DNA of 19,765 nt from CAYJBH01 sp964371365 (GCA_964371365.1 CAYJMO010000036.1:1-19765), one strand, 5' to 3'; shown: positions 1-7,330, counted from the stretch's first letter. Made by a program: numbers and translations. The notes: generated from the sequence alone by a model not told the origin.

Positions 1-19
1 ACTTGCGGTTGCCCGCAGG

Positions 20-763
20 TCACTCCACCATAACACATATCGCACTTAAGTTATCGGCTCCCTCTTGCAGCCTCGGCATAATTCGTAGCAACATAAACTC
101 AAGCCACCTGCCGCTCGTTTCCGATTTTAGGTAGTCTATATAGATTTCATCGTCGAGGATGTTCTGCCAAAAACCGTCGGTGCAAAGCAGAAAGCCGTCG
201 CCGCTTTTAAGGTTTACCTTTTTCTTTGCGAGGGTGGGACGAACGCGCGGCGACCCGAGCGATTCGGTGAGGTTGTTGCGGTCTTCATCGTAGCGTATCT
301 CGTCAAAATCTATCAGCCCATCGCGATACTTTTGATAGCTCACCGAGTGGTCGGCGGTGATAATGGGCATGTTACTGCCGGATAAGAGATAGACACGACT
401 GTCACCGCAGTGGGCATAAAATGCGGAATCATGGTCGATGTGCAGGGCGGCTACTGTGGCGCCAATGTTTGCAAGACCGTGTTTTTTCTGCTGAGTTTTA
501 AGCTCCTTGTCGGCATTTTCAATTGCGCGCTTCATCGACCATGCGCCGACGACGGTGTCGGCAAGTGTGCGGCCGAGCGCCTTGCTCGCAACTCCGGATG
601 CCACAGCACCGTTGCCGCCCCCAAAGCCGTCCGAGACTACAAACACCCCCTTGTTGCTTTTCTCGCCACAAAACAGAGCGTCCTCGTTGTGGGGACGATC
701 TCCTCGGTTGCTGTATTCATCGTAAGTTATCTTCAATTTCAGTTTTTTTCCTTTTGAGCTCAC
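20..763 (-). CDS. PP2C-family serine/threonine protein phosphatase (first of window, second of tandem pair)
   Basis: This is a metal-dependent PP2C-type phosphatase of 247 residues, essentially only the catalytic domain, with no signal peptide or membrane segment, so it should be cytoplasmic. Visible motifs are RGDRPHNEDA (residues 20-29, Asp28), VSDGFGGG (43-50, Asp45), GDSRVYLL (120-127), ADHS (137-140), CTDGFW (194-199, Asp196) and DNLSA (237-241, Asp237). The four metal-binding aspartates are therefore all present. It starts 13 nt after the stop of the other PP2C gene and is probably translationally coupled to it. The start taken is a GTG with no Shine-Dalgarno (SD) sequence; a start slightly downstream, after an AAAAGGA, is possible. 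Tandem PP2C genes in Clostridia often adjoin an FHA, vWA or Ser/Thr kinase gene, but none is inside this window, so the substrate is unknown. Confidence 0.9.
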   Translation of the reverse strand: MSSKGKKLKLKITYDEYSNRGDRPHNEDALFCGEKSNKGVFVVSDGFGGGNGAVASGVASKALGRTLADTVVGAWSMKRAIENADKELKTQQKKHGLANIGATVAALHIDHDSAFYAHCGDSRVYLLSGSNMPIITADHSVSYQKYRDGLIDFDEIRYDEDRNNLTESLGSPRVRPTLAKKKVNLKSGDGFLLCTDGFWQNILDDEIYIDYLKSETSGRWLEFMLLRIMPRLQEGADNLSAICVMVE

Positions 764-776
764 TGACTATACAGTT

Positions 777-1553
777 CTAATCCTCAAAAACTATCTCGGC
801 GATGATGGCGGTATAGTTGTCCTGTTTTGGATTTGATTTATGTTTTATAAGTCCGTTAATAATTTCACATGCCTTTTCCGGCGGATTTTTCAAAATGACC
901 GCTATGGTCAATTCGTCTACCGTTCTGGTCACACCGTCGGTACACAGTAAAAGTTTATCGTCCGGCATGAGAGGAAATCCGTAGAAATTGCGGTCGATAT
1001 CGAGCAGTTCGTCGGAACCTATATATGCAGTCAGGCGGTGGGAGTCGGTAGGGGAGAGCTCCGGCAGGGAGCCGAGTTCCCCCTCAAATAAAGCACTTCG
1101 TTTAATTAGCATTTTATAGCTATGTTCGTGGTTAAGGCGGATAATCTGACCGTCACGATACAAAAAGATTGTGCTGTCTCCGACCGAGACCCAAAAAAGG
1201 TGGTCGTCCAGCACCATGACGGCAGCAAGGGTCGTGCCGGAGCGTCCGTCAAATGTGTCATGCACCTGTTTGTTGACCGCTATGGTCATTGCTTCGAACG
1301 CAGGGGGGATGTCACGGGAATCAGCGATGGAACGCGAACCACGTGTGATGCCGTTAACAGCCATCTCCGCCGCCTCAAGTCCGTGAGCCATACCGCCCAT
1401 ACCATCTGCAACAGCGGCAAAAAAGCGACTCTCGTCCTCATTTATCACAGCACAAGAATCCTGCTGTGTCGGACGTCTCCCTTTTTCTTTGAGGGTAGCA
1501 ACTCGACAAAGCGTAGAATTTTTTTTTGGTTTATCGGCTGAAAAAAGTCCCAT
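777..1553 (-). CDS. PP2C-family serine/threonine protein phosphatase (upstream gene of tandem pair)
   Basis: This is a second, diverged PP2C catalytic domain of 258 residues. Motifs seen are KGRRPTQQDS (24-33, Asp32), VADGMGG (48-54, Asp50), GTTLAAVMV (106-114), VGDSTIFLYRDG (124-135), CTDGVT (204-209, Asp206) and KQDNYTAI (243-250, Asp245). All metal-binding aspartates are intact, so it should be active. The ATG has only a weak upstream ribosome site. It lies 82 nt beyond the stop of pyrI on the same strand, with a large stem-loop between them, so it may be read as the tail of the pyr transcript or have its own weak promoter. It carries two near-perfect copies of the TTGACC-N5-GGTCAA palindrome (895-911 and 1273-1289), as the pyr genes do, whereas the neighbouring PP2C gene carries none. 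Confidence 0.9.
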   Translation of the reverse strand: MGLFSADKPKKNSTLCRVATLKEKGRRPTQQDSCAVINEDESRFFAAVADGMGGMAHGLEAAEMAVNGITRGSRSIADSRDIPPAFEAMTIAVNKQVHDTFDGRSGTTLAAVMVLDDHLFWVSVGDSTIFLYRDGQIIRLNHEHSYKMLIKRSALFEGELGSLPELSPTDSHRLTAYIGSDELLDIDRNFYGFPLMPDDKLLLCTDGVTRTVDELTIAVILKNPPEKACEIINGLIKHKSNPKQDNYTAIIAEIVFED

Positions 1554-1589
1554 TAATTAAATTCGCTTCACTCTGATTAATTGTGTGTG

Positions 1590-1622
1590 TACCGTCGTTG
1601 ACCGATATGGTCAACGACGGTA
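1590..1622. repeat. 14-bp inverted repeat / stem-loop between pyrI and the PP2C genes
   Basis: Two 14-nt arms (1590-1603 and 1609-1622) are perfectly complementary around the 5-nt loop GATAT. The core is the TTGACC-N5-GGTCAA palindrome at 1598-1614, extended outward by CCGTCG/CGACGG and two more pairs. There is no T-run on either side, so it is not a standard intrinsic terminator. It could be a protein-binding site, an mRNA-processing hairpin or a boundary between pyrI and the phosphatase genes. Confidence 0.8.
1598..1614. repeat. TTGACC-N5-GGTCAA palindrome, perfect copy (intergenic)
   Basis: Spacer GATAT. It forms the core of the longer inverted repeat 1590-1622. Because it is intergenic, protein sequence cannot explain it. 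Confidence 0.85.
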
Positions 1623-1639
1623 TTGACCATATCGGTCAA
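1623..1639. repeat. TTGACC-N5-GGTCAA palindrome, perfect copy (at pyrI stop)
   Basis: Spacer ATATC, the reverse complement of the spacer in the copy 8 bp away. The TGA stop codon of pyrI is built from this copy. Confidence 0.85.
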
Positions 1640-2061
1640 AAACGTTGGTCGTGTTTTTGTTCACAGTATCTGCAACGGTATTCCCGTTTGTCGGAGTTGG
1701 TCAGGATAAATATCTGCTCAAGACCCGGCTCGGTCATGGTTATACAGCGGGGATTTTTGCAGGAGATGACGTTTTTCACCTCACTCGGCAGTCCGAGGTG
1801 CTTTTTTTCCACCCTTTTTCCATCCTTGATGATGTTTATGGTGATGTCACCCTCAAAAAAGCCGAGCAGGTCAAGGTTTTTGTCGATGACACCCTCCACC
1901 TTAATTATGTCCTTGTATCCCATCTTCTCGCTCTTGACGTTTTTAATAATCGCTACGGTGTTGGACAGACGACCGAGCTGAAGATAGTGGTATATTTCAA
2001 GGCTCTTGCCTGCCTTGATGTGGTCGATAACCACACCGTTTTTAATGCTGTCAATCTGCAT
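1636..2061 (-). CDS. pyrI: Aspartate carbamoyltransferase regulatory chain PyrI
   Basis: PyrI has 141 residues here. It is the allosteric chain that binds nucleotides and joins PyrB trimers into the ATCase holoenzyme. The start is the ATG giving MQIDSIKNGVVIDHI, which matches the usual PyrI N-terminus and lies 13 nt after the pyrB stop. The open frame runs 43 codons further upstream, but that stretch overlaps pyrB and has no family resemblance. The zinc-domain cysteines are present as CKNPRC (Cys101, Cys106) and CRYC (Cys130, Cys133). A PyrI chain implies feedback control of ATCase by nucleotides. The stop codon lies in one of the palindrome copies. Confidence 0.95.
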   Translation of the reverse strand: MQIDSIKNGVVIDHIKAGKSLEIYHYLQLGRLSNTVAIIKNVKSEKMGYKDIIKVEGVIDKNLDLLGFFEGDITINIIKDGKRVEKKHLGLPSEVKNVISCKNPRCITMTEPGLEQIFILTNSDKREYRCRYCEQKHDQRF

Positions 2062-2074
2062 ACTATCGTCTCTC

Positions 2075-2989
2075 CTATACCTTAATTCCGAGCATGTCGA
2101 GGATAAGTGCCATCCTAATATATTTGCCGTAGAGTGCCTGCTGAAAGTATTTTGCCCGTGGGTCATCGTCAATTTCGGCGGAAATCTCATTGACTCGAGG
2201 CAGTGGGTGCAATACCATCATGCACTCCTTTGCAAGGGTCATCTTTTGACTGTCGAGAATATAAAAGTCCTTTAGTCGCAGATAGTCCTCCTCGTTGAAA
2301 AACCGCTCGCGTTGCACCCTTGTCATATAGAGTACGTCCAGTTCGCCGATGCAGTCCTCTAAAAGACTAAACTGGCGATATGTATGTCCATGGCTGACAA
2401 TCTCGTCCTTTAAATATCTCGGGAGTTTTAGCTCCTCCGGCGAGCACAGAACGAAGTTGACATTCTCATATCGCACCATGGCGCGAATAAGAGAGTGCAC
2501 CGTGCGACCGAATTTGAGGTCACCACACAGCCCGATGGTGAGATCGGATAGCTCTCCGCGAAGATTTTTGATGGTGAAAAGGTCGGTGAGTGTCTGGGTA
2601 GGGTGCTGGTGTCCACCGTCTCCCGCGTTAATGACCGGTATGGTCGATACGTTTGCCGCAACAAGTGCTGACCCCTCTTTAGGGTGGCGCATGGCTATGA
2701 TGTCGGCATAACAATTAATCATCTTGATGGTGTCGCTGACCGATTCCCCCTTTGATGCCGAGGTGCTGTCCGCACCTGCAAAGCCGATTACATTGCCACC
2801 GAGCTCCATCATCGCCGCCTCAAACGAAAGTCTGGTGCGTGTAGACGGCTCGAAGAACAGCGTTGCAAGTTTTTTTCGACGGCAGGAATCGGCATATTTG
2901 TCGGGATAATCTATTATGTCCCGTGCCACCTCGATAAGCTCGTCTATCTTCTCAACCGAGGCATCAAGCGGATCTATAAATGATTTCAT
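2075..2989 (-). CDS. pyrB: Aspartate carbamoyltransferase catalytic chain PyrB
   Basis: PyrB condenses carbamoyl phosphate with L-aspartate to form N-carbamoyl-L-aspartate, the first committed pyrimidine step. At 304 residues it has normal family length. The carbamoyl-phosphate loop PSTRTR is at 48-53, the mobile SASKGES loop at 77-83 (catalytic Lys80), HPTQTLTD at 129-136, MTRVQRERF at 222-230 and HPLPR at 261-265. It starts at an ATG with AAAGGAA about 9 nt upstream, 14 nt after pyrE. PyrI follows directly, so a class B type holoenzyme is expected. A weak copy of the regional palindrome (two mismatches) lies at 2631-2647. Confidence 0.97.
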   Translation of the reverse strand: MKSFIDPLDASVEKIDELIEVARDIIDYPDKYADSCRRKKLATLFFEPSTRTRLSFEAAMMELGGNVIGFAGADSTSASKGESVSDTIKMINCYADIIAMRHPKEGSALVAANVSTIPVINAGDGGHQHPTQTLTDLFTIKNLRGELSDLTIGLCGDLKFGRTVHSLIRAMVRYENVNFVLCSPEELKLPRYLKDEIVSHGHTYRQFSLLEDCIGELDVLYMTRVQRERFFNEEDYLRLKDFYILDSQKMTLAKECMMVLHPLPRVNEISAEIDDDPRAKYFQQALYGKYIRMALILDMLGIKV

Positions 2990-3003
2990 ACAATTTCATT
3001 CCT

Positions 3004-3639
3004 TTATTTTGCGTTTATCCAGCTCTCGTCGGAGGGGTTGAGGCGAAAGGCGTTAAGGCGCTTTATATCACCCTCGGCGATAAATCCATTCTCCGCGGCA
3101 ACCTCGGCGAGCGTCTCAAAATCGGTAAGAGATCGGTTGACAATTTTCGATTGACCAAGTCGGTCAATACCCTTTTGTAGGTTGTAGGTGAATATCGAGA
3201 CAATACCGAGAACCTCGCATCCCTCGGCACGAAGAGTTTCTACCACCTCGATAACACTACCGGCGGTGGAGATTAGATCTTCCACCACAACCACCTTTTG
3301 CCCCTTGACAAGCCGACCCTCGACCTTGTTTTGACGTCCATGGTCTTTAGAGCCACTGCGCACATAGCCCATCGGCAGGCCGAGACGGTCGGCGGCGATG
3401 GCGGCATGAGCAATGCCGGCGGTTGCGGTGCCAAATAGAGCCTCGGCTGTAGCAAATTCTGCCTTAATGGTGTCCGCAATACCCTGCTCGATCGCACTGC
3501 GAACCTCGGGATAGCCGAGTGTCAGACGGTTGTCACAGTAGATGGGGCTTTTAATTCCGCTCGCCCAGGTGAACGGCTCGTTCGGGCGCAAAAATACTGC
3601 TCCAATATCCAAAAGGTGTTTTGCTATAATCTTTTTCAT
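3004..3639 (-). CDS. pyrE: Orotate phosphoribosyltransferase PyrE
   Basis: PyrE transfers phosphoribosyl from PRPP to orotate to give orotidine 5'-phosphate. It has 211 residues. The PRPP-binding signature VVVEDLISTAGS is at 117-128, and the mobile catalytic loop SGSKDHGRQNKVEG is at 95-108. The start is an ATG preceded by AGGAG, 13 nt after the pyrF stop. It contains one perfect TTGACC-N5-GGTCAA palindrome (3151-3167), read in the mRNA frame as I-D-R-L-G-Q. Confidence 0.97.
   Translation of the reverse strand: MKKIIAKHLLDIGAVFLRPNEPFTWASGIKSPIYCDNRLTLGYPEVRSAIEQGIADTIKAEFATAEALFGTATAGIAHAAIAADRLGLPMGYVRSGSKDHGRQNKVEGRLVKGQKVVVVEDLISTAGSVIEVVETLRAEGCEVLGIVSIFTYNLQKGIDRLGQSKIVNRSLTDFETLAEVAAENGFIAEGDIKRLNAFRLNPSDESWINAK
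3151..3167. repeat. TTGACC-N5-GGTCAA palindrome, perfect copy (in pyrE)
   Basis: Spacer AAGTC. Both arms extend by one more A/T pair, giving a 7-bp stem. Confidence 0.85.
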
Positions 3640-3652
3640 ATATACTCCTTTT

Positions 3653-4348
3653 TTAACCTACAAATTCTTTAACACAACGCTCATATGCTGCGAGCGGGTC
3701 GTCGTCACCGGTTATAGAACGACCGACCACGATGTAGTCACAGCCCATATCGGCGGCATTCGACGGGGTTGCGATCCTTACCTGATCGCCGATATCACCG
3801 TCTGCAAAACGAATTCCGGGGGTGACGGTTATAAAGTCGTCGCCACAGGCCTCCTTGACGAGTGAAGCCTCTAACGGGCTGCAAACCACACCGGCAAGTC
3901 CTGCCGATTTTGCGGTGAGAGCATAGTGCTTGACCACATCGGTCAATGGGCGCTCAATGAGCAGATCTTCTCTCATGCGCTCCTCACTTGTGCTGGTCAG
4001 CTGGGTGACGGCGATTACCTTGGGAGGGTTTTGGACACTGTTTGCCCCAACCATTGCCGCCTTCATCATCTCTGCAGTGCCACCGGCGTGGACGTTGACT
4101 ATATCGGCGCCGAGTGTCGCGACAACGCTCATGGCGGATTTGACGGTGTTGGGTATGTCGTGCAGTTTAAGATCTAAAAACACCCTGTGCCCCTGTGCTT
4201 TAAGTTTTTTGACAATGTCAGGACCGGTGGCGTAGTAGAGTTCCATGCCTACCTTTAAAAACAAACTTTTCTGTGGCATTTTAGCCAAAAAGTCAAACAG
4301 TGCCCCCTCGGACGGAAAATCGCAGGCGATAATTACCTCACGTTGCAT
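3653..4348 (-). CDS. pyrF: Orotidine 5'-phosphate decarboxylase PyrF
   Basis: PyrF decarboxylates OMP to UMP, the last step of the de novo route. It has 231 residues, the short bacterial group. The catalytic tetrad is visible as Lys32 and the D-x-K-x-x-D motif DLKLHD (59-64), with TPGIR and VVGRSIT closing the TIM barrel. The ATG lies inside the 3' end of pyrD (16-nt overlap) with GGGAGG upstream, so the two are translationally coupled. A perfect copy of the regional palindrome lies at 3930-3946, read as L-T-D-V-V-K. Confidence 0.97.
   Translation of the reverse strand: MQREVIIACDFPSEGALFDFLAKMPQKSLFLKVGMELYYATGPDIVKKLKAQGHRVFLDLKLHDIPNTVKSAMSVVATLGADIVNVHAGGTAEMMKAAMVGANSVQNPPKVIAVTQLTSTSEERMREDLLIERPLTDVVKHYALTAKSAGLAGVVCSPLEASLVKEACGDDFITVTPGIRFADGDIGDQVRIATPSNAADMGCDYIVVGRSITGDDDPLAAYERCVKEFVG
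3930..3946. repeat. TTGACC-N5-GGTCAA palindrome, perfect copy (in pyrF)
   Basis: Spacer ACATC. Its codon frame differs from that of the pyrE copy. Confidence 0.85.
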
Positions 4349-5253
4349 AAAGACCTCCCTATTATTTTGTTAATATCGTCAAAACCTATCTCGTTTAAGA
4401 CCGTCGGTAGGCTGTCAATGACCTCTTTATAAATCCCCGGATTTGTCAGATATTCCGCGCCAATCTGCACCGCAGATGCGCCGGCAGACATCATTTCAAC
4501 TACTTTTTGGGCGTTATTTACACCGCCAAGACCGATTATCGGTATTTTTATTGCCGAGGCAACGTCATAGACCATGCGCAGTGCCACCGGAAAGACGGCA
4601 GGACCGGACAGACCGCCGGTGCGGTTGGCAAGTATCGGGCGACCGGTTTTGTAGTCTATCCTCATACCGAGCAGTGTATTTATAAGGCAGAGTCCGTCTG
4701 CACCTGCACTTTCACACGCCTTTGCGACCGCAACGATGTCGGTAACATTAGGGGATAGTTTGACGTAAAGTGGCTTGCCTGTCACCTTTTTGACCGCATT
4801 GGTCACTGCGCCTGCCTGCTCCGGGTCAGCACCGAATGCCATGCCGCCTCCATGTACGTTAGGGCAGCTGATGTTAAGCTCGATTATCCCTACCTGTTCC
4901 ACCTTGTCGAAGGCGGCGGCGAGGGTGACAAATTCATCGGTAGAAAATCCGGAGATATTGGCTATGACCGGCTTTTTATAGACCTCAAACAGTCGTGGAA
5001 GTTCCTGCGACAACACCGCCGACAGCCCCGGATTTTGCAGCCCGACACTGTTAAGCATACCGCTGTCCGTCTCCGCTATACGAGGGGTGGGGTTGCCGAA
5101 ACGCGGTTCGGCGGTCGTTCCTTTAAACGAGATGCTACCCAGTATACCTATGTCAAAGATATCATTAAACTCATAGCCGTACCCTATAACACCGGAAGCG
5201 GCGATGATTGGATTGTCCAGTTTTACACCGGAGAGGTTGACCGATAAATTCAT
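4333..5253 (-). CDS. pyrD: Dihydroorotate dehydrogenase B, catalytic subunit PyrD
   Basis: PyrD is the FMN-containing catalytic subunit of class 1B dihydroorotate dehydrogenase, oxidising dihydroorotate to orotate with NAD+ through PyrK. It has 306 residues. FMN/substrate motifs include FKGTTAEPRFGNPTPR (43-58) and LNSVGLQNPG (67-76). The N-x-S-C-P-N motif at 127-132 places the catalytic base Cys130, as expected for class 1 rather than the membrane class 2 enzyme. The adjoining pyrK supports class 1B. It starts at an ATG 13 nt after pyrK, with an AGAGG/AAAAGGA purine tract upstream. One near-perfect palindrome is at 4790-4806. Confidence 0.97.
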   Translation of the reverse strand: MNLSVNLSGVKLDNPIIAASGVIGYGYEFNDIFDIGILGSISFKGTTAEPRFGNPTPRIAETDSGMLNSVGLQNPGLSAVLSQELPRLFEVYKKPVIANISGFSTDEFVTLAAAFDKVEQVGIIELNISCPNVHGGGMAFGADPEQAGAVTNAVKKVTGKPLYVKLSPNVTDIVAVAKACESAGADGLCLINTLLGMRIDYKTGRPILANRTGGLSGPAVFPVALRMVYDVASAIKIPIIGLGGVNNAQKVVEMMSAGASAVQIGAEYLTNPGIYKEVIDSLPTVLNEIGFDDINKIIGRSLCNVR

Positions 5254-5266
5254 TCCTTTTGTCCTC

Positions 5267-5992
5267 TTATAGTTTTAGCTCGCCATTATTAAAGACGGGA
5301 CCCTCTTTACAGATTCTGGCATAGCCACCGTTCTCTTTTTCACAACTACAGCCCATACAGCCACCAAACCCACAACCCATCCGTTCCTCGTAAGATAGTT
5401 GACCATCGCGGTCAATATCGCTCAAGGCACGGAGCATGGGTAGCGGACCACAGGCATAAAAGTAGTCAAAATCGAGATCGTTGACCACGGTGGTCACAAA
5501 CCCCTTTGTGCCGTGACTGCCATCCTCGGTAGTGATATAAACCTTTTCACAGAAGTGTGCAAGCTCTTTTTCCAAAAAGACATCGTTTGCAGATCGAAAA
5601 CCGAGCACCGCTGTAGGTTTTATCCCTTTTTCTGCAAGTGATTTTGCGAGTAGTAGCATCGGCGGTGCGCCCACACCACCTGCGATAAGCAGTTGCTTTG
5701 AGTGTTCCTGCGGTTTAAATCCGTTCCCGAGACCGCACATTACCGACAGTTTTTCACCCGATTTCAGTCCGCTCATCTGCTTTGTACCATCGCCCACCGC
5801 CTTATATATTAAGGTAAGCTTATCGTCGTCAATATCACAGACCGATATGGGGCGGCGCAGATAAAAGCCCTCGAGTTTTATGTTTACAAACTGCCCTGCG
5901 AACATCGCGCCCGTGTCCCCCGACAGGGTCATTCGATAGACCTGCTCCGCAATAGGCTCGTTGCCGGTGATCGTTAAGAGTGCCTCAACCAT
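5267..5992 (-). CDS. pyrK: Dihydroorotate dehydrogenase B, electron-transfer subunit PyrK
   Basis: PyrK is the FAD and [2Fe-2S] subunit that passes electrons from PyrD to NAD+. From the chosen ATG it has 241 residues. The FAD-binding RRPIS is at 46-50, the NAD-binding GGVGAPP at 105-111, YACGPLPML at 179-187, and the cluster cysteines are Cys207, Cys212, Cys215 and Cys228. The start is decided by the strong ribosome site at 6000-6007 and by its one-base TGATG overlap with the pyrC stop. A frame extension of eight codons upstream would bury that ribosome site. It carries two palindromes, 5399-5415 (perfect) and 5481-5497 (one mismatch). Confidence 0.95.
   Translation of the reverse strand: MVEALLTITGNEPIAEQVYRMTLSGDTGAMFAGQFVNIKLEGFYLRRPISVCDIDDDKLTLIYKAVGDGTKQMSGLKSGEKLSVMCGLGNGFKPQEHSKQLLIAGGVGAPPMLLLAKSLAEKGIKPTAVLGFRSANDVFLEKELAHFCEKVYITTEDGSHGTKGFVTTVVNDLDFDYFYACGPLPMLRALSDIDRDGQLSYEERMGCGFGGCMGCSCEKENGGYARICKEGPVFNNGELKL
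5399..5415. repeat. TTGACC-N5-GGTCAA palindrome, perfect copy (in pyrK)
   Basis: Spacer ATCGC. A one-mismatch copy follows at 5481-5497. Confidence 0.85.
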
Positions 5993-7299
5993 CAAACATC
6001 CCTCCTCATAGCGCATCTTGTGAACAGTACACGGCCGTACACCTCGTCCCCATCAAACGGTGTAGCAGAACCCTTTGAGAGAAATTTATCGCTGTCGATA
6101 ATATACTTCTTATCAATATCCACCACACAAAAATCCGCACTGCCACCGTCGGTGATACCCGATTTGATGCCAAATATCTCGCGCGGACGTATTGCCATCA
6201 AGTTGACCAACTCGGTCAATGTGATAATTTCGGTCCTGACAAGTCCGGTATAAAGCACCGCAAACGCTGTCTCCAGTCCAACAATACCGAAGCTGCTCTT
6301 TCGCAGACCGCCACTCTTTTCCTCGACACTATGGGGGGCGTGGTCGGTTGCTATAATGTCAATTGTGCCGTCTATAATACCGTTTATCAGCTCCTCTCGA
6401 TCAAAGGCAGAGCGGATGGGTGGGTTCATTTTATATCGTCCCTCGTCCTTTAGATCCTCGTCGGTTAAAAGCAGGTAGTGGGGAGCAGTCTCGGCTGTGA
6501 CATTCACCCCGTTTGCCTTTGCCTCACGGATTAACCGCACACTTTCGGCGGTGGACACGTGACATATGTGCAGGTGCGCGCCGGTTTCCTCGGCAAGGCG
6601 TATATCACGCGCGACCATATCATATTCACTGGCGGAGGATATGGTTGGCAATGCGTTTCTTTTAGCGTATTGACCATCATGGACAACGCCGGATGCACCC
6701 GGATTTCCGACCTCGCAGTGGGACACGATAGGCTTATTTAATCGGGCGGCGATCTCCATCGCTTTTTTCATCGTATCCTCGTTTTGGACACCGTGACCGT
6801 CATCGGAAAATCCGAGGCAGTAGGGTGCAAGACTCTCCATATCGGACAGGGTAGTTCCCTTTTGGTCGACGGTGATGGAAGCATAGGGCAAAACCTTACA
6901 CCGTGCTGTTTTCCCGATGATTTCAAGCTGTTTTTTCAACTGTTCCTTCCCGTGTGGCACGGGATTTAAGTTCGGCATGGAGCACAAAAGGGTGTACCCG
7001 CCGGCAAGCCCTGCGGCGGTACCGGTAGCGATAGTCTCTTTATATTCATACCCTGGTTCACGCAGGTGTACATGCATGTCGGCAAGACCGGGCAAAATGT
7101 ATTGACCGGTGCAGTCAATAACCTCGGTATCGCTCGGGGCATCATCACAAAAATATGTCCGCTGATCCTTTATGAGCAGGTTTGTCTTGACAAACTCACC
7201 GCCGGTAAAAACGGTGGCGTTAATAAAAAAAGCGTCCACGGTGTTACCGTGACGCTTGCAGGAGCTGTCAATTGTGCAAAAACCGCCATCGGTTATCAT
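5992..7299 (-). CDS. pyrC: Dihydroorotase PyrC (first gene of the pyr operon; start uncertain)
   Basis: PyrC is a zinc amidohydrolase that cyclises carbamoyl aspartate to dihydroorotate. From the ATG at 7299 it has 435 residues. Visible motifs are DMHVHLREPG (metal His76 and His78), GFSDDGHGV, SHCEVG, HICHVST and ATDHAPH, typical of class I dihydroorotase. The start is unclear. An ATG at 7386 lies in the -35 box and is impossible from this promoter. A TTG at 7320 has AGGTG 5 nt upstream (442 residues). The ATG at 7299 has no clear ribosome site. A GTG at 7239 gives family-like length (415 residues) but sits inside the attenuator hairpin. Either upstream start makes the terminator part of the coding sequence. 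It carries three palindrome copies (6203, 6670, 7102). Confidence 0.93.
   Translation of the reverse strand: MITDGGFCTIDSSCKRHGNTVDAFFINATVFTGGEFVKTNLLIKDQRTYFCDDAPSDTEVIDCTGQYILPGLADMHVHLREPGYEYKETIATGTAAGLAGGYTLLCSMPNLNPVPHGKEQLKKQLEIIGKTARCKVLPYASITVDQKGTTLSDMESLAPYCLGFSDDGHGVQNEDTMKKAMEIAARLNKPIVSHCEVGNPGASGVVHDGQYAKRNALPTISSASEYDMVARDIRLAEETGAHLHICHVSTAESVRLIREAKANGVNVTAETAPHYLLLTDEDLKDEGRYKMNPPIRSAFDREELINGIIDGTIDIIATDHAPHSVEEKSGGLRKSSFGIVGLETAFAVLYTGLVRTEIITLTELVNLMAIRPREIFGIKSGITDGGSADFCVVDIDKKYIIDSDKFLSKGSATPFDGDEVYGRVLFTRCAMRRDV
6000..6007 (-). promoter_or_regulatory. Ribosome-binding site deciding the pyrK start
   Basis: The minus strand reads GAGGAGGG, 7 nt before the pyrK ATG at 5992-5990, inside the end of pyrC. 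Confidence 0.85.
6203..6219. repeat. TTGACC-N5-GGTCAA palindrome, perfect copy (in pyrC)
   Basis: Spacer AACTC, read as L-T-E-L-V-N. One-mismatch copies occur at 6670-6686 and 7102-7118 in the same gene. Confidence 0.85.
7225..7257 (-). terminator. Intrinsic terminator (attenuator) inside the 5' end of the pyrC frame
   Basis: On the minus strand, 7257-7246 pairs with 7242-7230 in a 12-bp stem with a single bulged G (7237) and the 3-nt loop AAC, directly followed by a run of seven Ts (7231-7225). It lies about 95-125 nt after the predicted start of transcription and before the conserved part of PyrC. It therefore must be read through for operon expression. No PyrR-type binding loop is visible. 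The short leader, upstream T5 tract and frame open through the hairpin resemble the E. coli pyrBI attenuator. Confidence 0.85.
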
Positions 7300-7325
7300 A
7301 TTTAAATCGCTATTGTTCAAATTTG

Positions 7326-7330
7326 CACCT
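7326..7330 (-). promoter_or_regulatory. Possible ribosome site for a TTG leader/pyrC start
   Basis: The minus strand reads AGGTG, 5 nt before an in-frame TTG at 7320-7318. It is the only Shine-Dalgarno-like element in the leader, and would start translation upstream of the attenuator. Confidence 0.4.

Larger units (their letters stand above)
895..7118. repeat. Family of interspersed bipartite palindromes across the pyr operon
   Basis: The consensus is TTGACC-N5-GGTCAA. Perfect copies are at 1598, 1623, 3151, 3930, 5399 and 6203. Copies with one mismatch are at 895-911, 1273-1289, 4790-4806, 5481-5497, 6670-6686 and 7102-7118, and a two-mismatch copy is at 2631-2647. The spacer is not conserved, although four copies read GANNT on the minus strand. 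Copies lie in two codon frames and in non-coding DNA. I found none from 7570 to the end and none in 1-763. Confidence 0.85.

Noticed and set aside
1..19. Small GC-rich hairpin at the window edge after the second PP2C gene, possibly a terminator
   Set aside because: The window ends before any T-run could be seen, and the stem is only about 5-7 bp.
895..7118. CRISPR-like array or ordinary -35 boxes as the explanation for the TTGACC palindromes
   Set aside because: Spacing is irregular (25 to about 1000 bp), copies lie inside genes, and both arms are conserved with no -10 boxes at a fixed distance.
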